The position numbers were made by a program, and so were the translations under genes. The notes beneath the pieces were generated by a model that worked only from the letters and a program-made list of their open reading frames with translations, ran no database searches and was not told the DNA's origin. A DNA stretch of 10,505 bases from Oscillospiraceae bacterium (GTDB taxonomy: Bacteria > Bacillota > Clostridia > Oscillospirales > UBA929). The DNA is taken from assembly GCA_031289065.1 (NCBI GenBank), contig JAITQI010000114.1:1-10505 (forward strand). Reading direction: 5' to 3'. Numbering within the stretch: the stretch's first letter is position 1; every line of letters begins with the position of its first letter. Below, in pieces: positions 6,429-10,505 of the stretch.

Positions 6429-7679
6429 TTATCTGTCCGTTGCTATAGCGGGGGGTTTGGCGCTGGTGGGGCGGGTTGCGACGGTGGCGGCGAAGTAGCG
6501 CATGTCGTCCATGGCGTGGTCGTTTTCCTTGTGGGGGATGTCGCCGTCCCGGGTGTCCCATCGGTAGAGGGAGAACTCCCGCAGGATGTTGGGGCAGGTA
6601 TTGCAGACGACCAGGCGGCCCGTTTTGAGCAGTCCGGCGGTGGCGCGCAGGCCGGTGAGGACTTCATTTTTGGCCGGGACGACGGGGTAGCCCTTCCGGC
6701 GCAGGGCCTCGATGAAGCTGGCCGCCGACGGGTCCACCACCACCGCCCACAGGGTTCGCCCGTCCCGGAGGGCCTCCAGGGCGTCCACATACTCGGCGTC
6801 GGTCTTTTGCGCCCCGGCGGCCCGGGCGTCGTGGTAATACTCCCGCAACCGGTACCATATCCCCGCCTGAAGCCCCCACAGGCCGAAGGAGGAGGGGTTG
6901 CGGGTGCCGTAATCGCAGGAGACGACGAAGCGGTCGAAGGGCCCGTCGGGGGGCGGCGGGGCGGCGGCCGGGTCGAAGAAGTCGTACACCAGCCCCTCTG
7001 CGGCCACCCACCGGCCCCGCACGAACCGGTCGTAAAACACGCCGGTGTACAGCCGCTCATACCGGGCCCGGACGCGGGGGGTCATGGCCGGGTTGTCGTC
7101 CATGGTGAAGTGGAGGTAGAGGGCGCGGCGCTGTTTCCGGCGCTGGATCCAGTCGGTGTAAAACCAGTGCCCCGGGGCTTCGGGGTTGCAGTTGAACCAC
7201 AGCCGGGAGCCGGGCACCGAACAGCGGGCGCAGGCCTGTTCCACAAAGGAGCGGGGCATGAGGGCCGCCTCGTCGAGGAGCACGCCGCACAGGGTCACCC
7301 CCTGGATGAGAGCCGCCGAGCCCTCGTCCCGGCCGCCGAACAGATAGAAGAGCTGTTCCCGGCCGTTTCGGCGGACGGTCATGGTGTTCTGGGAGAGGCG
7401 CATGGTGATGTCGAAGCCCAGCCAGCGCAGGTAGGGCAGCAGGGATTGCAGGAGGTTGCGGCGCAGGGAAAGGATGGTCTTGCCGCACAGGGCGAACTGC
7501 CCGGTTTCGAAGGCGGTGTAGGCCCACAGGACGAAGGACAGCCCGCAGGCGAAGGTCTTGCCGCTACGCACCGCCCCGTCGCAGATGATGGCGTCCAAGT
7601 CTTGGTGGGGCGACTCGGGGTGCCACCAGGAGAGCACCTGGCGCTGTCTGTTCGAAAAACAGGTGATGGAGTTAGTCAT
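6429..7679 (-). CDS. Terminase large subunit (ATPase and nuclease)
   Basis: The 416-residue motor protein pumps DNA into the prohead and cuts it to length. The Walker A loop is GAVRSGKT (35-42), the Walker B strand is VLLDEAA (133-139) with the catalytic Glu137, and a coupling motif FNCNPE lies at 162-167. The C-terminal RNase H-like nuclease has candidate metal-binding acids Asp256 (VSCDYGTRNPSSFG), Asp316 (VVVDPSA) and Asp391/Asp392 (HAMDDMRYF). Domain order and size fit the PBSX/Terminase_6-like family. ATG 7679 overlaps the small subunit stop by eight bases and is preceded by GGGAGGA. A longer in-frame start at 7775 would add 32 low-complexity Pro-rich residues and extend deep into the small subunit gene, so it was rejected. 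Confidence 0.96.
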   Translation of the reverse strand: MTNSITCFSNRQRQVLSWWHPESPHQDLDAIICDGAVRSGKTFACGLSFVLWAYTAFETGQFALCGKTILSLRRNLLQSLLPYLRWLGFDITMRLSQNTMTVRRNGREQLFYLFGGRDEGSAALIQGVTLCGVLLDEAALMPRSFVEQACARCSVPGSRLWFNCNPEAPGHWFYTDWIQRRKQRRALYLHFTMDDNPAMTPRVRARYERLYTGVFYDRFVRGRWVAAEGLVYDFFDPAAAPPPPDGPFDRFVVSCDYGTRNPSSFGLWGLQAGIWYRLREYYHDARAAGAQKTDAEYVDALEALRDGRTLWAVVVDPSAASFIEALRRKGYPVVPAKNEVLTGLRATAGLLKTGRLVVCNTCPNILREFSLYRWDTRDGDIPHKENDHAMDDMRYFAATVATRPTSAKPPAIATDR

Positions 7680-8166
7680 AGGCGGGTTCGTCCTCCCTTT
7701 GGTTCTCCCCGGGGTCGGGGGGGGTCCCGGCGTCGGGGGCGAGGGCGCGGAGCAAGGGCAGGAAAGAGGCGTCATCCTTCTCCTGGCGCTCGGCCAGGGT
7801 CAGCAGGGCGTCCACCCGGTCGATGAGCTTGAGCTCCACCGTGCCGTTGGACAGCCGCCGATATTCGGCCAGCTGGGAAAAATCCAGGCCGTCCAGGCTT
7901 TCGGGGGGCGTGTCCGGGGGGAGGAAGGCCAGCTTGACCACGTCGGCGGGGGAACCGGCCAGCAGGGTTTTCAGGCGATCCACCGCCGTTTCGTCCCCCA
8001 GGGCGGCGGCGCGGCGGGCCCGCATCCGCCCCAAGGCCCGGACGACCCCGGGTTTTTCCAGCCAGGCGATTCCGGCGGCCAGCGACGCTCCGGACAGCCG
8101 GGCGGCCTTTTCCACGCTGGCCGTTTGCAGGTAGTGATGGCAAAACAGGCGGCATTTTGGTTCCAT
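7672..8166 (-). CDS. Terminase small subunit
   Basis: The 164-residue protein would recognise the packaging site on phage DNA and load the large subunit. Its N-terminus (LFCHHYLQTASVEKAARLSG, 7-26) matches the helix-turn-helix entry typical of small terminases. A later segment VELKLIDRVDALLTLAERQ (110-128) matches the conserved helix found near the end of such proteins. The last 25 residues are acidic and Pro-rich. ATG 8166 is supported by GAAAGGGG upstream. The same frame stays open far to the right (to 10173), but that part is antisense to the foldase gene and has no coding support. This is the most upstream prophage gene in the window and lies about 120 bases from the foldase promoter. Confidence 0.85.
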   Translation of the reverse strand: MEPKCRLFCHHYLQTASVEKAARLSGASLAAGIAWLEKPGVVRALGRMRARRAAALGDETAVDRLKTLLAGSPADVVKLAFLPPDTPPESLDGLDFSQLAEYRRLSNGTVELKLIDRVDALLTLAERQEKDDASFLPLLRALAPDAGTPPDPGENQREDEPAYD

Positions 8167-8262
8167 ATGGTCAGCCCCTTTCACCCTATCCGGCGAGGAC
8201 CGGAAAAATTGCCCCGAACAGGGTAAAAAATTGCTGTATATATTGCACAAAAAAATTGGGGA

Positions 8263-8291
8263 TTGAAATCCGCCGCCGATTCGATTACAAT
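8263..8291 (+). promoter_or_regulatory. Sigma-A type promoter of the foldase gene
   Basis: TTGAAA at 8263-8268 and TACAAT at 8286-8291 are separated by 17 bases, one mismatch each from the sigma-A consensus. Start of transcription is expected near 8298, which gives a leader of about 100 bases. An AT-rich stretch (8225-8257) lies just upstream. It is a prediction from sequence only. Confidence 0.75.
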
Positions 8292-8292
8292 A

Positions 8293-8363
8293 AGAGTAGC
8301 GTCGAGAGTAGCGCCTGTCCCCCTCGTACCTTTTTTCGCATTGGGTCGCTGGGCAGGGGACAG
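8293..8363 (+). repeat. Direct and inverted repeats in the foldase 5' leader
   Basis: AGAGTAGCG occurs at 8293-8301 and again at 8305-8313, exactly at the predicted transcription start. CTGTCCCC (8315-8322) and GGGGACAG (8356-8363) form an inverted repeat with a 33-base loop holding a T-run. The leader RNA could fold into a stem, or the repeats could be a protein binding site. No known riboswitch class was recognised. Confidence 0.5.
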
Positions 8364-8397
8364 ATACACACGCACACATGAGAGAGGAAGATGTCAT

Positions 8398-9933
8398 ATG
8401 GGTGCCTCCAGAGAAAAGAGAAAGCGACAGAAACTTCGCCGGCAGGGGGCCGTTGTGGATCCCAAAACCAAGCGCAAGCAGCAGCGGAAGGCCGAGTCGG
8501 CCTCGCCGGTCAACCGCATTTTGGCCATTGTGGTTTCGGCGCTGCTGGCGTTGGGGGTGACCGTGTTTATTCTCAACGTCGCGGCGGTGCCCCATCGGAC
8601 GCTGACCGCCCTCACGGTGGGCGACGTCAAGGTGACGGCGGCCGAATACAACGTCTATTTCGGCGACGTTTACAGCAACATCATTGAGATGTACGAGTAT
8701 TACGGCATCGACACCTCCACGCTGACCGAGGACTATTTCCGGGAGCAGGCCGAGGCGCAGATTCAGAGCACGGTGCTGCTGGCCGACGAGGCGCGGAAAA
8801 ACAACCTGGTTCTCTCCGAGGAAAACCGCGCCACGCTGGACAGCGCCCTGGCGGAGGTGGACAGCGCCGCCGCCACGGAGAAGACCAGCGCGAACAAGCT
8901 GCTGTCCGACGCTTACGGCCAGGGCGTGACCCGGGCGGTATACGCCAAGGTGGTGGAGGATCGGGCGCTGGCCTCCCAGTGGAGCACGGAAAAGCCCGCG
9001 TCCTACGAATACACCCAGACCGATTTGGACACCTATTACGAGGAGAACCCGCTGTCGGTGGATTTGTTCACCTTCCGCGCCTTCACGATCGCGGCGGACG
9101 CGCCCGTGATTGAGGAGGGCGAGACCGAGGCCACCGAGGAGGCCGCACAGGCCGTCCTGGACGAGGCCAAGGCCAAGGCGGACAAGTTCCTGTCCGAAAT
9201 CACCACCGAGGCGAGCTTTAACGAGCTGGCCGCCACATACGCCCCGGAGGAGTCGGCCAGCACCTATACGGACGATCCGGACGCCACACTGGTTCAGAGC
9301 ACGAGTATCAGCGACTATGCCGAGGTGGAGCGGAACTGGCTGTCCGACGCCGCCCGGAAGACGGGGGACAAGACGGTGCTGGATACGGCCAGCGACACCG
9401 GTTATATCATCTACTATTTCATCAAGCAGGAGCATCCCGACGCCGATACGGTGGATGTCCGGCACATTTTGGCGCTGTTTAAGGACGAAACGGGGGCACA
9501 GGTCGAGGAGCCCACCGACGAGCAGAAGGAGGCCGCGAAGACCCTGGCCCAGGGGATTCTGGACGAGTGGAACGCGGGGGCCAAGACCGAGGACTCCTTC
9601 GCCGAGCTGGCCCGGGAGAAGACGGACGACAGCAACGGGGCCCAGGGCGGCCTGTACGAGAACGTCGGGCCTCACACCGGCTTTGTGGAGCCCTTCCGGG
9701 ACTGGAGCGTCGATTCGGCCCGCCAGCCGGGGGACACCGCCCTGGTGGAGACGGTGTACGGCTACCATGTCATGTATTTTGTTCGGAAGACCGGCGAGGC
9801 AGAGTGGGTGGTGACCGTGGACGGGCTGATGCGGGAGAGGGATTTCGCCGCGTATACCACCGCGCTGAACGAGGCCAATCCGATTGTGAAAAACGACTTC
9901 GGCATGTCGTTTACCCTCAAGTTCAAGACCTAA
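8398..9933 (+). CDS. Membrane-anchored parvulin-type peptidylprolyl isomerase (PrsA/SurA-like foldase)
   Basis: The 511-residue protein would help exported proteins fold outside the membrane by turning prolyl bonds. Residues 1-40 are very basic and cytosolic, and a single hydrophobic helix (about 41-63, ILAIVVSALLALGVTVFIL) acts as a signal anchor. There is no lipobox cysteine, unlike PrsA. A SurA-N-like helical part follows, with LTVGDVKVTAAEYNVYF near 72-88. The clear parvulin domain runs from about 352 to 470 (VDVRHILALF; QGGLYENVGPHTGFVEPF; GYHVMYFV, with His356 and His457). A weaker parvulin-like part precedes it (about 221-347). ATG 8398 has AGAGAGG upstream. The longer frame back to 8263 is not used because it covers the promoter. 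The gene has its own promoter and stands divergent to the prophage operon, so it is taken as chromosomal. Confidence 0.9.
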   Translation: MGASREKRKRQKLRRQGAVVDPKTKRKQQRKAESASPVNRILAIVVSALLALGVTVFILNVAAVPHRTLTALTVGDVKVTAAEYNVYFGDVYSNIIEMYEYYGIDTSTLTEDYFREQAEAQIQSTVLLADEARKNNLVLSEENRATLDSALAEVDSAAATEKTSANKLLSDAYGQGVTRAVYAKVVEDRALASQWSTEKPASYEYTQTDLDTYYEENPLSVDLFTFRAFTIAADAPVIEEGETEATEEAAQAVLDEAKAKADKFLSEITTEASFNELAATYAPEESASTYTDDPDATLVQSTSISDYAEVERNWLSDAARKTGDKTVLDTASDTGYIIYYFIKQEHPDADTVDVRHILALFKDETGAQVEEPTDEQKEAAKTLAQGILDEWNAGAKTEDSFAELAREKTDDSNGAQGGLYENVGPHTGFVEPFRDWSVDSARQPGDTALVETVYGYHVMYFVRKTGEAEWVVTVDGLMRERDFAAYTTALNEANPIVKNDFGMSFTLKFKT

Positions 9934-10133
9934 GCGGCGGCGGCGTAACCGCCCGAAACGGCAAGAGATCAAACCCGCAAGCGGCTGATACGCAAGGGTA
10001 TTTCCGGGGGGCGGAGGGTTTCGGCCTTCGCCGCCTCCCCGGGACGGGCCCCTCCGTTTTGGGCCGCTTGCGGGTTGCTTTTCCCCGTGGGTCGGGGGTC
10101 GGCGGTCGGCGGCCAGGGCCGCCCCGGGCGGGG
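9934..10133 (+). other. Non-coding GC-rich interval after the foldase gene
   Basis: No supported gene is present. The interval holds the long inverted repeat at 9972-10076, three GGTCGG units at about 10090-10109, and a compact perfect stem GGCGGCC/GGCCGCC at 10108-10123. The latter has no T-run after it, so it is not a classical terminator. Together with the promoter region that follows, the gene-free stretch continues to the window end. Confidence 0.6.
9972..10082 (+). terminator. Long-stem inverted repeat, possible foldase terminator
   Basis: AACCCGCAAGCGGC (9972-9985) and GCCGCTTGCGGGTT (10063-10076) are perfectly complementary over 14 bases, and GCTTTT follows the right arm. The 77-base interior can fold further: CGGGGGGCGG (from 10005) with CCGCCTCCCCG around 10031-10041, or alternatively CGGAGGG (10012-10018) with CCCTCCG (10050-10056). 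The T-run is short for an intrinsic terminator, so a structured RNA is also possible. Confidence 0.5.
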
Positions 10134-10195
10134 AAGAAAAAATGTCGTCATTCGGCAAAAAAAGCATTGACAACCGCCCGGCCGCCTGCTACAAT
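10134..10195 (+). promoter_or_regulatory. Upstream rRNA-type promoter P1 with UP-like A-tracts
   Basis: TTGACA (10167-10172, perfect) and TACAAT (10190-10195, one mismatch) are 17 bases apart. AAGAAAAAA (10134-10142) and a run of seven A (10157-10163) stand upstream of the -35 box, about 15-20 bases apart, like UP elements of strong rRNA promoters. Transcription should start near 10202. Confidence 0.85.
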
Positions 10196-10328
10196 AATAA
10201 AGCGCCTCACGACGGAGGGGGTTTCCGCTTGCGGGAATCTGGTTGAAAACCTTTGGCCCGCAACTGGTTGAGTGCCCCGCGGGGCGGAGCGCGCCGGGGA
10301 ACGAGAAAAAGACCCCGGAAAGACCCTC
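10196..10328 (+). other. P1 leader segment with several short hairpins
   Basis: There is no supported open reading frame here. Short stems are visible: TTTCCGC/GCGGGAA around 10220-10237, GGTTGAAAACC around 10242-10252, CAACTGGTTG at 10261-10270 and the palindrome GCCCCGCGGGGC at 10274-10285. This is the transcribed spacer between the two promoters. A small RNA from P1 is possible, but nothing specific supports it. Confidence 0.5.
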
Positions 10329-10357
10329 TTGACAGGCGGCGCCCAATGTGGTATACT
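10329..10357 (+). promoter_or_regulatory. Downstream rRNA-type promoter P2
   Basis: TTGACA (10329-10334, perfect) and TATACT (10352-10357, one mismatch) are 17 bases apart. Transcription should start near 10364. With P1 162 bases upstream, this makes the tandem arrangement usual for rRNA operons. Confidence 0.88.
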
Positions 10358-10360
10358 GAA

Positions 10361-10505
10361 TAACACCCTCTGTGTTACCGGGATATCCCGCAAAAGGGCG
10401 GCGCAGCGCACCTTGAAAATTAAACAACGAAGCGAACAAGCACCAGCAGCAAAGGGCAACCGGGTAGCCGGACGAAGGCGGCGTGTGAGCCAGCGAGGGA
10501 AACCT
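10361..10505 (+). ncRNA. Probable 5' leader of an rRNA operon with boxA-like element
   Basis: The transcript begins with the hairpin TAACAC-CCTCT-GTGTTA (10361-10377) and the palindrome CGGGATATCCCG (10379-10390). GCACCTTGAAAAT at 10408-10420 resembles the boxA antitermination element found before 16S genes (B. subtilis form with TTTGAAAA). No 16S sequence is in the window; it is expected shortly after the end. If no 16S follows, this would be the leader of another stable RNA. Confidence 0.7.

Larger units (their letters stand above)
1..8166 (-). mobile_element. Prophage head and contractile-tail module (late operon, partial)
   Basis: Twelve consecutive minus-strand genes follow the standard order of a tailed phage with a HK97-type head and contractile tail: terminases, portal, protease, decoration, capsid, three connector-type genes, sheath, tube and a probable chaperone start. 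Gene junctions are mostly overlaps or gaps of 4-32 bases, which supports one transcription unit. The left end is cut by the window. The right end lies just before the promoter of a chromosomal foldase gene. No integrase, repressor or attachment site is visible. The identification rests on protein motifs and gene order, and the true boundaries of the element are unknown. Confidence 0.9.

Noticed and set aside
2809..7826. Long open frames on the plus strand opposite the prophage genes (for example 2809-3966, 4064-5206, 5103-6401, 6516-7826)
   Set aside because: They lie antisense to genes with clear phage motifs. They are Gly/Val/His-rich low-complexity translations typical of the opposite strand of GC-rich genes, and none shows a recognisable domain.
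8190..8210. CCGG-hairpin at the start of the divergent intergenic region as a terminator
   Set aside because: The stem is only four base pairs and has no T-run on its 3' side on either strand.
8263..8397. N-terminal extension of the foldase by 45 residues
   Set aside because: The extension would start inside the promoter -35 box, has no ribosome binding site, and would place sequence before the natural basic N-terminus and signal anchor.
10108..10142. GGCGGCC/GGCCGCC stem as an intrinsic terminator
   Set aside because: It is followed by an A-run on the plus strand, not a T-run, and the A-run is better explained as part of the P1 upstream element.
7672..10173. An 833-codon minus-strand frame running from the foldase downstream region into the small terminase
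   Set aside because: Only the last 164 codons match a known family and have a ribosome binding site. The rest is antisense to the foldase gene and crosses two promoter regions.
1..10505. CRISPR array, tRNA or insertion sequence
   Set aside because: No regularly spaced 24-40 base repeats, no tRNA-like cloverleaf with a CCA end and no transposase motifs were seen on either strand.

Overview
The window has two parts of different character. Positions 1-8166 hold the head and contractile-tail module of a tailed prophage, all on the minus strand and read from right to left. Positions 8167-10505 hold chromosomal sequence on the plus strand: a membrane-anchored parvulin-type foldase gene, then a non-coding stretch with two near-consensus promoters and what looks like the 5' leader of a ribosomal RNA operon whose 16S gene would lie just past the window. 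The DNA is very GC-rich, yet the genes have strong AAAGGAG-type ribosome binding sites, the promoters are consensus sigma-A type with 17-bp spacers, and the boxA-like rRNA leader element resembles those of Firmicutes. This suggests a high-GC member of the Clostridia, perhaps Oscillospiraceae/Ruminococcaceae and gut-associated. That placement is inferred from style and not from a marker gene.

In transcription order the prophage genes are: small terminase (8166-7672), large terminase (7679-6429), portal (6335-5190), prohead protease with a possible scaffold tail (5185-4289), a small decoration-like protein (4222-3884), major capsid protein (3834-2827), three small head-tail connector or tail-completion genes (2822-2436, 2439-2101, 2068-1643), tail sheath (1659-598), tail tube (581-198), and the start of a gene cut by the window edge that sits where a tail assembly chaperone is expected (187-1). 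Most junctions are overlaps or gaps of 4-32 bases, so this is probably one late operon. The three longer gaps are 93 bases between terminase and portal, 66 between protease and decoration, and 49 before the capsid gene. The first two carry short tandem repeats. Together the genes would package DNA (terminases, portal), build and mature a HK97-fold head (protease, capsid, decoration), close it (connectors) and attach a contractile tail (sheath, tube). Tape measure, baseplate, fibres and lysis genes would lie to the left, outside the window.

The small terminase gene starts only about 120 bases from the foldase promoter. No integrase, repressor, replication or late-regulator gene lies between them. 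This is unusual for an intact prophage and suggests a rearranged, decayed or domesticated element.

The foldase gene (8398-9933) has its own promoter (8263-8291) and is followed by a long inverted repeat that may end its transcript. The rRNA promoters P1 (10167-10195, with A-tracts upstream) and P2 (10329-10357) follow. No CRISPR array, tRNA or insertion sequence was seen.
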